Positions 1-7,462 of a stretch of DNA of 33,289 nt are shown in pieces (position 1 is the first letter of the stretch; every line of letters starts with the position of its first letter). The DNA comes from Vibrio neptunius (GTDB lineage: Bacteria; Pseudomonadota; Gammaproteobacteria; Enterobacterales; Vibrionaceae), in the NCBI RefSeq assembly GCF_000967495.1, contig NZ_JXXU01000046.1, positions 1 through 33,289 of the forward strand, written 5' to 3'. The translations under genes were made by a program, and so were the position numbers. Below the pieces are notes generated by a model. That model saw only the letters and a list, made by a program, of their open reading frames with translations, was not told the origin of the DNA and searched no databases.

Positions 1-180
1 AAGAAAGATGCGGTTGCTGCTGCCATCGCACGCGCCAAAGCTCGTAAAGCGCAGCAGCAAGCATCATCGGATACTCTGACTACCGAACCAGCAAGCGTTG
101 AAGCTGCTGAAGAAGATCCAAAAAAAGCCGCTGTTGCTGCGGCCATCGCACGCGCGAAAGCACGTAAAGCTCAACGAGAA
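1..180 (+). repeat. Two-copy 120-bp-period repeat in the rsxC tail
   Basis: Bases 1-60 and 121-180 align without gaps. Most differences are single bases, and the stretch coding AAIARAKARKAQ is nearly identical in both copies. The copies are 120 bp apart and in frame, so gain or loss of a unit would leave the protein in frame. More copies may lie upstream of the window. Confidence 0.8.
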
Positions 181-210
181 CAAAACAATAAATTTGAGGA
201 GAACGAGTAG
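1..210 (+). CDS. rsxC: RsxC (RnfC) electron-transport subunit, C-terminal tail only
   Basis: Partial gene: the reading frame is open from base 1 and stops with TAG at 208-210, so only the last 69 codons are present. The tail is Ala/Lys/Arg rich and holds two copies of a unit reading approximately AVAAAIARAKARKAQ, separated by an acidic, Thr/Ser-containing linker. RnfC/RsxC subunits of Vibrio and enterics carry such variable repeated Ala-Lys tails after the NADH/FMN and ferredoxin-like domains. Those domains would lie upstream of the window. The identification rests on this tail and on rsxD, rsxG and rsxE following directly. The stop codon overlaps the rsxD GTG start by one base, which implies translational coupling. 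Confidence 0.85.
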   Translation, partial: KKDAVAAAIARAKARKAQQQASSDTLTTEPASVEAAEEDPKKAAVAAAIARAKARKAQREQNNKFEENE

Positions 211-1256
211 TGGCCTTTTTCATTGCCAGCTCACCCCACGCTCACAGCCGGAGAAGCACCCCAGACCTAATGAAGTGGGTGGCGATGTGTGCTTTGCCCG
301 GCTTAATCGCTCAGACCTACTTTTTTGGCTGGGGAACGTTAATTCAACTCGGCTTTGGCATTATTGTTGGGCTTTTGCTTGAAGCAGGTGTCATGTTCGC
401 GCGGAAACGCCATCCGATGTCAGCCTTGCGGGACAATAGTGCAATCGTAACAGCTTGGTTACTTGCTGTAGCGATCCCCCCACTATCACCTTGGTGGCTC
501 ATCACGATTGGTTTAATTTTTGCGATTTTGATTGCCAAGCATCTGTATGGCGGTATTGGGCAGAATCTCTTTAACCCTGCCATGGTCGCTTATGTTGTAT
601 TGCTTATTTCCTTCCCAGTGCAAATGACCAGTTGGATATCACCCGCCGAACTGCAGCCTACAACAAGTTCGTTAGGTGATGCTTTTTCACTGATTTTCAC
701 TGGATTTAACCTAGATGGTTTATCACTTCAGCAGATTCGAACGGGTATAGATGGCACGACGATGGCAACGCCACTCGATGCTTTCAAAACCGCACTGCAT
801 ACAGGAAATACGGCTGCCGAGGCTCTCCACCAGCCTCAATTCAGTGGTCTGGCAGGTATCGGTTGGGAATGGGTCAACCTGGCTTATTTAGCCGGTGGAT
901 TAGTACTGATCAAGTTAAGAGTGATCAACTGGCATATCCCGGTAAGCTTCCTGGTTAGCCTGACGGTGATGAGCGGCTTGTTTGCTATCTTGATCCCAGG
1001 AGAGACGGCGTCTCCGCTCATACATATACTCTCCGGGGCGACCATGCTCGGTGCTTTCTTTATTGCCACCGACCCCGTTTCTGCTTCTACGACGGTCAAA
1101 GGGCGACTGATTTTCGGTGCTTTCATTGGCGCAATGGTATTCATTATCCGAAGTTGGGGAGGCTTCCCTGACGGTGTCGCCTTTGCGGTACTGCTTGGCA
1201 ACATGTGTGTGCCCTTGATCGATTACTACACCAAGCCTAGAACCTACGGCCACTAA
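210..1256 (+). CDS. rsxD: RsxD (RnfD) membrane subunit with covalent FMN
   Basis: Integral membrane subunit of the Rsx/Rnf complex, which couples electron flow between NADH and ferredoxin-type carriers to ion movement and in enterics keeps SoxR reduced. The protein is 348 aa, the usual length, with many hydrophobic helices. The covalent-flavin motif Dxx(S/T)xAT is seen as D181-G-T-T-M-A-T187, which makes Thr187 the expected FMN phosphoester site, as described for Vibrio RnfD. The conserved stretch FNPAMVAYVVLLISFP (about 121-136) is typical of the NqrB/RnfD family. The start is GTG at 210-212, sharing one base with the rsxC stop. An ATG further in would remove the conserved N-terminus. The rsxG start follows after 8 bp, so this is one operon. 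Confidence 0.95.
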   Translation: MAFFIASSPHAHSRRSTPDLMKWVAMCALPGLIAQTYFFGWGTLIQLGFGIIVGLLLEAGVMFARKRHPMSALRDNSAIVTAWLLAVAIPPLSPWWLITIGLIFAILIAKHLYGGIGQNLFNPAMVAYVVLLISFPVQMTSWISPAELQPTTSSLGDAFSLIFTGFNLDGLSLQQIRTGIDGTTMATPLDAFKTALHTGNTAAEALHQPQFSGLAGIGWEWVNLAYLAGGLVLIKLRVINWHIPVSFLVSLTVMSGLFAILIPGETASPLIHILSGATMLGAFFIATDPVSASTTVKGRLIFGAFIGAMVFIIRSWGGFPDGVAFAVLLGNMCVPLIDYYTKPRTYGH

Positions 1257-1264
1257 GGAGCAGC

Positions 1265-1900
1265 ATGTTAAACGCTATTCGCAAAAACGGTGCAATACTC
1301 GCCATTTTCGCCTGTGCTTCAACAGGCGTGGTCGCACTCACGCACTATTTGACTAAAGATCAAATCAGCCAGCAAGAACAAGCGCAACTGCTGTCTGTCC
1401 TCAACCAAGTAATTCCTCCTGAGATGCATGACAACAGCTTATATGAGTCCTGCACCTTAGTTTCCGACCCTGCTTTAGGCACTGACGAAACCATGCCTGT
1501 CTATATGGCGAGTAAAAATGGCAAACCGACTGCATTGGCGATAGAGGCTATCGCCCCAGATGGTTACAACGGCGCGATTAAAATTATTGTTGGTATCCAA
1601 CAAGACGGCAAAGTTTTAGGAACACGAGTTCTAAATCATCAAGAAACACCTGGACTGGGCGATAAAATTGACTTGCGTGTCACCGATTGGATCCTGAGCT
1701 TCGCTGGTAAAAAGGTCACGCCTGAAAATGAAGCGGATTGGAAAGTACGCAAAGATGGTGGACAATTCGATCAGTTTACTGGGGCAACGATAACGCCAAG
1801 AGCCGTCGTCAAAGCAGTAAAAAATACAGTACAATTTGTCAACGAAAACCGCACACAGATTCAAAACCAGCCACGCCATTGTGGAGGCAACAATGAGTGA
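1265..1900 (+). CDS. rsxG: RsxG (RnfG) periplasmic flavoprotein subunit
   Basis: Membrane-anchored, periplasm-facing subunit of the Rsx/Rnf complex. It is 211 aa with one N-terminal hydrophobic segment (about 9-28) followed by an FMN-binding domain. The covalent-flavin motif is D169-Q-F-T-G-A-T175, so Thr175 is the expected FMN attachment residue, the position reported for Vibrio RnfG. The conserved NHQETPGLGDKI stretch (about 124-135) precedes it. A GGAG ribosome site lies just before the ATG. The 3' end overlaps the rsxE start by 8 bp. Confidence 0.96.
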   Translation: MLNAIRKNGAILAIFACASTGVVALTHYLTKDQISQQEQAQLLSVLNQVIPPEMHDNSLYESCTLVSDPALGTDETMPVYMASKNGKPTALAIEAIAPDGYNGAIKIIVGIQQDGKVLGTRVLNHQETPGLGDKIDLRVTDWILSFAGKKVTPENEADWKVRKDGGQFDQFTGATITPRAVVKAVKNTVQFVNENRTQIQNQPRHCGGNNE

Positions 1901-2585
1901 TCATAAAACACTGATTAAAAACGGTATGTGGGACAACAACCCAGCTCTGGTTCAACTACTGGGTCTCTGTCCATTGCTGGCGGTATCTTCAACCGTCACC
2001 AATGCTTTGGGTTTGGGCATTGCCACATTACTGGTATTGGTTGGTTCCAACGTCACTGTGTCTCTAGTACGTGACTATGTGCCAAAAGAAGTACGCATCC
2101 CTGTTTTCGTGATGATCATTGCCGCTTTGGTCACCTGCGTTCAATTGCTGATGAATGCTTACGCCTATGGCCTTTATCTATCTTTGGGTATTTTCATTCC
2201 TCTGATCGTAACCAACTGCATCATCATTGGCCGCGCCGAAGCGTTTGCTTCAAAGAACGATGTATTACCTTCCGCACAAGATGGATTCTGGATGGGACTA
2301 GGCATGACGAGTGTCCTTGTTGTCTTGGGCGCAATGCGCGAAGTAATTGGTAACGGTACCCTATTCGATGGTGCTGACCTATTGCTTGGCAACTGGGCAA
2401 GTGCTTTACGAATTGAGATATTCCATTTTGACAACAGCTTCTTACTGGCGCTACTTCCACCTGGCGCCTTTATCGGAGTTGGATTGCTCATTGCACTGAA
2501 AAACATCATCGACAAACAACGAGAAGCTCGTCAGCCAAAACTAGAAAAACCGACTATTGAACGAGCTCGCGTCACCAACCAGTAA
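1893..2585 (+). CDS. rsxE: RsxE (RnfE) membrane subunit
   Basis: Integral membrane subunit that pairs with RsxA in the core of the Rsx/Rnf complex. The start chosen is the ATG at 1893, preceded by GGAGG, giving 230 aa, the family length. A longer in-frame reading from 1836 only adds residues translated from inside rsxG. The protein has about six hydrophobic helices. Conserved Cys26 (LGLCPLLAV) and Cys109 (VTNCIIIGRAEAF) match the positions thought to bind an iron-sulfur centre together with RsxA. The start overlaps rsxG by 8 bp, and nth follows after 33 bp, the usual rsx-nth order. Confidence 0.96.
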   Translation: MSDHKTLIKNGMWDNNPALVQLLGLCPLLAVSSTVTNALGLGIATLLVLVGSNVTVSLVRDYVPKEVRIPVFVMIIAALVTCVQLLMNAYAYGLYLSLGIFIPLIVTNCIIIGRAEAFASKNDVLPSAQDGFWMGLGMTSVLVVLGAMREVIGNGTLFDGADLLLGNWASALRIEIFHFDNSFLLALLPPGAFIGVGLLIALKNIIDKQREARQPKLEKPTIERARVTNQ

Positions 2586-2618
2586 TCACTGGCTTACACA
2601 CTGGAAAGCAGCTTCATC

Positions 2619-3260
2619 ATGAACAAAGAAAAACGAGTACAAATACTGGAGCGTCTCAGGGAAAACAACCCAAACCCTCAGACTGAACTGAACTGGAGCA
2701 CACCTTTCGAACTGTTGATTGCCGTGCTCTTATCCGCGCAGGCAACCGATGTCAGCGTCAATAAAGCGACCGACAAACTTTACCCAGTGGCAAACACACC
2801 ACAGGGCTTGTTCGATTTAGGCGTCGATGGTGTCAAAGAGTATATCAAGACCATCGGTCTGTTTAACTCAAAAGCAGAGAACGTGATTAAAACCTGCCGT
2901 ATTCTGCTCGATCAACATAATGGTGAAGTCCCTGAAGATAGAGCTGCACTTGAGGCTCTGCCAGGTGTCGGACGAAAAACTGCCAACGTTGTACTCAACA
3001 CCGCGTTTGGCTGGCCGACGATTGCCGTTGACACTCATATTTATCGCGTCTCGAACCGTACCAAGTTTGCGATGGGAAAAAATGTCGATCAGGTTGAAGA
3101 GAAGCTACTTAAAGTCGTACCGAAAGAATTCAAACTCGATGTACACCATTGGTTGATTCTTCATGGACGCTACACCTGCGTTGCACGTAAGCCTCGCTGC
3201 GGTAGCTGTATCATTGAAGACTTATGTGAGTTTAAAGAGAAAGTTTACCCAGAAAACTAG
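2619..3260 (+). CDS. nth: Endonuclease III (DNA glycosylase/AP lyase)
   Basis: Bifunctional glycosylase/AP lyase that removes oxidised pyrimidines in base-excision repair. The length is 213 aa, close to the E. coli enzyme. The helix-hairpin-helix LPGVGRKTA is at 114-122 and contains catalytic Lys120. Catalytic Asp138 is in AVDTHIYRV. The [4Fe-4S] ligands follow C-x6-C-x2-C-x5-C at Cys187, 194, 197 and 203. All match E. coli numbering. It is the last gene attached to the rsx operon in many gammaproteobacteria. gloA follows after 12 bp. Confidence 0.98.
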   Translation: MNKEKRVQILERLRENNPNPQTELNWSTPFELLIAVLLSAQATDVSVNKATDKLYPVANTPQGLFDLGVDGVKEYIKTIGLFNSKAENVIKTCRILLDQHNGEVPEDRAALEALPGVGRKTANVVLNTAFGWPTIAVDTHIYRVSNRTKFAMGKNVDQVEEKLLKVVPKEFKLDVHHWLILHGRYTCVARKPRCGSCIIEDLCEFKEKVYPEN

Positions 3261-3272
3261 GAGAGCAAAGCA

Positions 3273-3689
3273 ATGTCAAACGGGCGTATTTTACACACCA
3301 TGCTACGTGTGGGTAATTTAGATAAATCGATCCAATTTTATACTGAAGTCATGGGGATGCAGTTACTGCGTACCAATGAAAATAAAGAATATGAGTACAC
3401 GCTTGCCTTCTTGGGTTACGGCGATGAATCTCAAGGAGCAGTCATTGAACTGACGTACAACTGGGGCACCACAGAGTACGATTTGGGTAGTGCATTCGGC
3501 CATATCGCAATCGGTGTTGAAAATATCTATCAAACTTGTGATGCCATCAAAGCTGCCGGTGGCAATGTCACTCGTGAACCAGGACCAGTAAAAGGTGGAA
3601 CGACTCATATTGCCTTCGTTAAAGATCCTGACGGCTATATGCTAGAGCTCATCCAAAACAAACAAGCATCAGCAGGTCTCGAGGGCTGA
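3273..3689 (+). CDS. gloA: Lactoylglutathione lyase (glyoxalase I)
   Basis: Isomerises the methylglyoxal-glutathione hemithioacetal to S-lactoylglutathione in the cytoplasm. It is 138 aa with the two beta-alpha-beta-beta-beta halves of the VOC fold. The four metal ligands are present at His8 (ILHTMLRVG), Glu59 (VIELTYNWG), His77 (FGHIAIG) and Glu125 (YMLELIQ), each three residues beyond the E. coli Ni2+ ligands. A strong AGGAGAG ribosome site overlaps the nth stop region. The 12-bp gap suggests cotranscription with nth. A hairpin follows at 3710-3734. Confidence 0.97.
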   Translation: MSNGRILHTMLRVGNLDKSIQFYTEVMGMQLLRTNENKEYEYTLAFLGYGDESQGAVIELTYNWGTTEYDLGSAFGHIAIGVENIYQTCDAIKAAGGNVTREPGPVKGGTTHIAFVKDPDGYMLELIQNKQASAGLEG

Positions 3690-3709
3690 ACGACCTCATC
3701 ATGAATTCT

Positions 3710-3740
3710 ATAGGGCCGCATTCAGCTGCCCTATTATTTT
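3710..3740 (+). terminator. Probable terminator after gloA
   Basis: The arms ATAGGGC (3710-3716) and GCCCTAT (3728-3734) form a 7-bp stem with an 11-nt loop. A T-rich but interrupted tail follows (3735-3740). It is weaker than the other terminators in this window. It would separate gloA from the Fur-controlled gene. Confidence 0.5.
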
Positions 3741-3743
3741 CAC

Positions 3744-3770
3744 TTTACATGATAATAATTATCATTTAAT
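3744..3770 (+). promoter_or_regulatory. Candidate promoter of the DUF2753 gene
   Basis: A TTTACA -35-like element (3744-3749) and a TTTAAT -10-like element (3765-3770) are separated by 15 bp, short of the ideal 17. The Fur box fills the spacer exactly. The predicted transcript start near 3777 leaves room for GGAGAG (3790-3795) ahead of the ATG at 3806. Confidence 0.4.
3749..3765 (+). promoter_or_regulatory. Fur box (perfect 7-1-7 inverted repeat)
   Basis: The 15-mer TGATAATAATTATCA (3750-3764) matches the 7-1-7 Fur consensus TGATAATnATTATCA at every position. One further flanking pair (A3749/T3765) extends the symmetry. It lies about 40 bp upstream of the DUF2753 start, between candidate -35 and -10 elements, the classic place for iron-dependent repression. 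Confidence 0.85.
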
Positions 3771-3805
3771 CTCCAGATATTGTGAATTCGGAGAGTGATA
3801 AAACA

Positions 3806-4243
3806 ATGGGTATCGCTGAGTGGGAAAAACACACGCTACTGGCTGATCTGGCAATGAACAATGACGATCATCTGCGTAGTATCCTTCACTATCAACAAGC
3901 TCTGACATTAAGTGAGAGAATTGGTGATTCCAGCGAAATTGATGTTGAAGACAGGCTGATGATCTCTGTCATTTCCTGCCACAATATGGCTTCGTTTTGG
4001 CGAACGGTTGGTGATACGAAATACGAACTCAAATACCTTCAGTTGGCTTCAGAAAAAGTCCTTACCTTGGTGCCTCAATGCCCAAATAGCGATTGTGATG
4101 CCTTCGTCGATTCCATGGGCTGTTGTAAGAAGGCGCTCATCGAATTCATGAAACGACACCCAAATCCAAAGATAGCGAAATTGGTCCAGGATATAGACTC
4201 TGCGACCAACTGTAACTTGATCGCTAAGTTCCGACTCAACTAA
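3806..4243 (+). CDS. DUF2753 family protein, helical repeat-like, Fur-controlled
   Basis: A small, probably cytoplasmic protein of unknown function, resembling the DUF2753 family of vibrios. The ATG at 3806 gives 145 aa and sits 10 bp after GGAGAG. A GTG at 3782 would add eight residues but falls almost on the predicted transcript start. The sequence is mostly helical and tetratricopeptide-like (HLRSILHYQQALTLSERIGD, then KYELKYLQLASEKVL). There is no signal peptide or membrane segment. It has six cysteines, including PQCPNSDC and GCC in the second half and NCN near the C-terminus. The perfect Fur box upstream indicates expression under iron limitation. It is probably monocistronic, between terminators at 3710 and 4260. 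No reaction can be assigned from sequence. Confidence 0.75.
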   Translation: MGIAEWEKHTLLADLAMNNDDHLRSILHYQQALTLSERIGDSSEIDVEDRLMISVISCHNMASFWRTVGDTKYELKYLQLASEKVLTLVPQCPNSDCDAFVDSMGCCKKALIEFMKRHPNPKIAKLVQDIDSATNCNLIAKFRLN

Positions 4244-4259
4244 TAGTCATGCACAATAA

Positions 4260-4284
4260 AAAAACCAGCCTTGCGCTGGTTTTT
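4260..4284. terminator. Bidirectional terminator between the DUF2753 gene and motY
   Basis: AAAAACCAGC (4260-4269) pairs with GCTGGTTTTT (4275-4284) around a 5-nt loop. With an A run on one side and a T run on the other, it can end transcripts from both convergent genes. Confidence 0.9.
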
Positions 4285-4288
4285 ACTA

Positions 4289-5170
4289 TCAGACTTGAGT
4301 CCGTCCCAGAGATATGACGACTCGGCGATTTTTGTCTTTACCCAATGGTGAAGCGTTATCACCTACAGGACGACGACGCCCATAGCCCTGAACCTGAATC
4401 CTATCCTCAGGTAAGCCTAAAGATTGAAAGTAATCGCGCAGAACTTCCGCTCGCTGCTCTGACAAATTCTGGCTAGCACTTTTACTCTCATCATTCGCGG
4501 TGTATGTCGAGACTAAAACCAAATCTATGTCTTGATTATGGCGAATGTACTCCGCTATCTGGGCTAAGCGCTTCTGCGATGCCTTGTTCAACTGAACACT
4601 TGAGCGATCATAGTGCAAAATAGTAAAAGCAATATCTTCAAAGCTGTATGGCAACAAATTCGCGATACAGTCGCTGAACGCATTGTAGGAAGGTTGGAAC
4701 AAGACTGAAGACAATGACACTTCTATACGCTGATCGCGACTTTGCCATTCCTGATAACTGAACGTTGGATAACGCCCTTTTTCGAGTTCAGTTAGAATAC
4801 TCCACGCTGTTTGCCCACCAACATAACCATCGAACTGTTGGAAAAAACGAATGTTAGTAATTCGCTCCGCACTGTCGCCAGGACGCCAAACTGGGGGCAT
4901 AGAAACCAATGACACGTCGCGGGTTTTCCCCATTGGTCGCTTCATTTTTAGCTCGAAATCAAGATTGATCTTTTTGCTTGCGTGGGAAGAAAAAACAGCG
5001 TCGCCGTAATTTGGGATCGGATGCACCATACGACACTCCAGTGGCGTGTTTGCTATCATTTGCCACTGCGACTGTTGTGGCTTAGCCGCATAGTGAACAT
5101 CCATCGCCGATGCTGAACAGGCAATAGAGGCGAATGTTAACGTTAAACAAGGGGCTAACAGTCTCTTCAT
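4289..5170 (-). CDS. motY: MotY, T-ring protein of the sodium-driven flagellar motor
   Basis: Periplasmic protein that, with MotX, forms the T ring holding PomA/PomB stators around the polar flagellar motor. It is 293 aa, the family length. It has a signal peptide (MKRLLAPCLTLTFASIACSASA), an N-terminal MotY domain to about residue 150, and a C-terminal OmpA-like peptidoglycan-binding domain. The latter is visible in NLSEQRAEVLRDYF, VQGYGRRRPVGDN and DKNRRVVI. It is divergent from rnt, the order seen in other vibrios. The ATG is preceded by six C residues and no good Shine-Dalgarno; AAGAGA lies about 13 bp away. An in-frame TAA six codons upstream of the ATG rules out a longer product. Confidence 0.93.
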   Translation of the reverse strand: MKRLLAPCLTLTFASIACSASAMDVHYAAKPQQSQWQMIANTPLECRMVHPIPNYGDAVFSSHASKKINLDFELKMKRPMGKTRDVSLVSMPPVWRPGDSAERITNIRFFQQFDGYVGGQTAWSILTELEKGRYPTFSYQEWQSRDQRIEVSLSSVLFQPSYNAFSDCIANLLPYSFEDIAFTILHYDRSSVQLNKASQKRLAQIAEYIRHNQDIDLVLVSTYTANDESKSASQNLSEQRAEVLRDYFQSLGLPEDRIQVQGYGRRRPVGDNASPLGKDKNRRVVISLGRTQV

Positions 5171-5316
5171 GGGGGGCGGATTCTCTTACTAAACGCGGCG
5201 CAAATTTGCCGCTAATACTTCTACAGCATTCAGAATGCAATAATCTCGCCAGAAACTTATTTAATGCCTATATTTCTATCAATAAATACCGAATATCATT
5301 AATTGAACGATCCGGT

Positions 5317-5344
5317 TTGTCTTACCCCGAGAATCTGCAATAAT
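5317..5344 (+). promoter_or_regulatory. Candidate rnt promoter
   Basis: TTGTCT (5317-5322) and AATAAT (5339-5344) are separated by 16 bp, and the rnt ATG follows about 24 bp after the predicted start. The motY-rnt gap (5171-5374) holds no other clear signal. Confidence 0.4.
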
Positions 5345-5374
5345 GCTGCACTTGTCACATAATACTAGGCCAAC

Positions 5375-6034
5375 ATGACTGTAGAAAACGAAGCATTGAC
5401 GCTCAAAAAACGATTTCGTGGCTATTTTCCTGTCGTTATCGACGTAGAAACTGCAGGATTTAACGCTAAAACAGATGCACTGCTGGAAATCTGTGCCGTC
5501 ACTCTGAAAATGGATGAAAATGGCGACCTTCAGCCTGCTTCAACCATACATTTTCATGTTGAGCCCTTCGAAGGAGCCAACCTCGAGAAGGAAGCTCTGG
5601 ATTTTAACGGCATTCATGATCCCTTCAGCCCACTGCGTGGTGCAATACCAGAATCAGAAGCCCTAAAAGAAATTTATAAGCTTGTTCGCAAAGAGCAAAA
5701 AGCGGCCGATTGCGCTCGTGCGATTATGGTTGCACACAACGCAACTTTTGATCACAACTTTGTTATGGCCGCTAGTGAACGCAGCAAGCTCAAACGCGTC
5801 CCTTTCCATCCCTTCGCAACGTTTGATACCGCTACGCTAAGCGGCTTGGCTTATGGTCAAACAGTATTAGCCAAAGCGTGTAAAACCGCAGGGATGGATT
5901 TTGACAATAAAGAAGCCCACTCTGCCCTTTACGATACACAGAAAACGGCAGAGCTCTTCTGCGGCATCGTCAATAAATGGAAAGCATTAGGTGGCTGGCC
6001 ACTTGTTGATAATGACGCTGAAGACAATAACTAA
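5375..6034 (+). CDS. rnt: Ribonuclease T
   Basis: 3'-5' exoribonuclease of the DEDD family that trims the 3' ends of tRNA, 5S and 23S rRNA and removes the terminal AMP of tRNA CCA. It is 219 aa. Exo I residues Asp23 and Glu25 are in VIDVETAGF, Exo II Asp126 is in HNATFDHNF, and Exo III His182 and Asp187 are in HSALYDTQKTAEL, giving a complete DEDDh active site. The start ATG follows a weak AGG (CTAGGCCAAC). The antiporter gene begins 28 bp after the stop, so the two are probably cotranscribed. Confidence 0.97.
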   Translation: MTVENEALTLKKRFRGYFPVVIDVETAGFNAKTDALLEICAVTLKMDENGDLQPASTIHFHVEPFEGANLEKEALDFNGIHDPFSPLRGAIPESEALKEIYKLVRKEQKAADCARAIMVAHNATFDHNFVMAASERSKLKRVPFHPFATFDTATLSGLAYGQTVLAKACKTAGMDFDNKEAHSALYDTQKTAELFCGIVNKWKALGGWPLVDNDAEDNN

Positions 6035-6062
6035 AAAAGTAAACACAACAAACGAGTAAACT

Positions 6063-7388
6063 ATGAATCCTGTGGTAATTTCAGTATGTATCATGCTGCT
6101 TCTAGCCCTGATGCGCGTGAATGTCGTGGTCGCCCTGACATTCAGTGCTATCGTCGGTGGACTGGTCGCAGGCATGAGCCTAAATGATGCGGTAGCCGCA
6201 TTCGAAAGTGGTCTTGGGGGCGGTGCAACGATTGCCTTGAGCTACGCGATGCTGGGCACCTTTGCTGTAGCAATCTCTAAGTCGGGCATTACTGACTTAC
6301 TGGCCAACAGTGTCATCAAACGCATCCATGGAAAAGAAAACGGCTCTGCGTCAACAGGTCTCAAGTATGCAGTGTTAATCGCGCTGATCTTAGTGACCAT
6401 GTCATCTCAGAATATCGTTCCTGTGCATATCGCCTTTATCCCTATTCTTATTCCACCTCTATTAGGCGTGTTTGCCAAGCTGAATCTAGACCGTCGTATG
6501 ATCGCCTGTGTGCTGACTTTTGGTCTTGTAACACCCTATATGGTGTTACCTGTTGGGTTCGGTGGTATCTTCCTCAACAATATCTTGCTTAAAAACCTAC
6601 ACGACAATGGTTTAGAGTCTGTTGTGGCAAACCAAGTTCCCGTCGCTATGTTACTGCCAGCAGCGGGTATGATCTTCGGTTTATTAACAGCCATTTTCTT
6701 TAGTTACCGTAAGCCTCGTCAATATAAGGAAACAGAGCTGACACACGTTGACGAAAACACACCGTCAATCAACAAAAAGAATATCCTAATTGCTTGTGCA
6801 GGTATCATCGCAGCACTTACTGTCCAGTTAACCACAGGTTCGATGATCATCGGTGCCCTAGCTGGTTTCATGGTCTTTACGTTTGGTGGTGTGATCGCAT
6901 GGAAAGAAACCCATGACGTGTTCACTAAAGGCGTGCATATGATGGCGATGATTGGCTTCATCATGATTGCGGCCGCTGGGTTTGCCGCCGTCATGAAGCA
7001 AACTGGCGGTGTAGAGTCTTTGGTCGAGGCACTATCGACCAGCATCGGTGACAACAAACCGCTCGCCGCTCTTCTGATGTTGATTGTTGGCCTATTGGTG
7101 ACTATGGGTATAGGCTCGTCGTTCTCAACTATCCCTATCATTGCAACGATTTACGTACCTCTCGCTGCTGCATTTGGCTTCTCACCAATGGCAACAATCG
7201 CTCTAGTCGGTACCGCTGCTGCATTGGGTGATGCAGGGTCTCCGGCCTCTGATTCAACACTTGGCCCAACATCCGGCCTGAATGCTGATGGGCAGCATGA
7301 ACACATTTGGGAAACCGTAGTACCGACTTTCGTTCACTACAACATCCCATTGATTGTGTTTGGTTGGATTGCGGCTATGGTTCTCTAG
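6063..7388 (+). CDS. Na+/H+ antiporter family protein (NhaC/YuiF-like)
   Basis: Polytopic inner-membrane protein of 441 aa with about eleven to twelve hydrophobic segments. It resembles the Na+/H+ antiporter family related to NhaC and YuiF. The family signature near the C-terminus, LGDAGSPASDSTLGPTSGLNADG followed by the HEHIWETVVPTF stretch, is clear, as is MTMSSQNIVPVHIAFIPILIPPL-type sequence near residue 110-135. The substrate cannot be fixed from sequence: some relatives are annotated as amino-acid transporters. It shares a transcript with rnt (28-bp gap) and ends at a strong bidirectional terminator. A sodium role would suit a marine bacterium with a sodium-driven motor, but that is inference. 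Confidence 0.8.
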   Translation: MNPVVISVCIMLLLALMRVNVVVALTFSAIVGGLVAGMSLNDAVAAFESGLGGGATIALSYAMLGTFAVAISKSGITDLLANSVIKRIHGKENGSASTGLKYAVLIALILVTMSSQNIVPVHIAFIPILIPPLLGVFAKLNLDRRMIACVLTFGLVTPYMVLPVGFGGIFLNNILLKNLHDNGLESVVANQVPVAMLLPAAGMIFGLLTAIFFSYRKPRQYKETELTHVDENTPSINKKNILIACAGIIAALTVQLTTGSMIIGALAGFMVFTFGGVIAWKETHDVFTKGVHMMAMIGFIMIAAAGFAAVMKQTGGVESLVEALSTSIGDNKPLAALLMLIVGLLVTMGIGSSFSTIPIIATIYVPLAAAFGFSPMATIALVGTAAALGDAGSPASDSTLGPTSGLNADGQHEHIWETVVPTFVHYNIPLIVFGWIAAMVL

Positions 7389-7415
7389 TCGAGCCAACAG
7401 AAAATCAACACACAT

Positions 7416-7447
7416 AAAAAAAGCTGACTTTGATAGTCAGCTTTTTT
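7416..7447. terminator. Bidirectional terminator between the antiporter gene and bamC
   Basis: GCTGACT (7423-7429) pairs with AGTCAGC (7435-7441) around a 5-nt loop. It is flanked by an A run (7416-7422) and a T run (7442-7447), so it can serve both convergent genes. Confidence 0.92.
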
Positions 7448-7462
7448 ATTACCTGTTGGATG

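Noticed and set aside
98..382. 94-codon open frame across the rsxC-rsxD junction
   Set aside because: It lies in another frame over two real genes and resembles nothing known.
5171..5260. Sigma-28 promoter for motY
   Set aside because: The only GCCG-containing candidate lacks a -35 element at the correct 11-bp spacing.
5134..5343. Plus-strand 69-codon open frame covering the motY start and the motY-rnt gap
   Set aside because: It overlaps the motY signal-peptide codons on the other strand, has no ribosome site and no family-like sequence.
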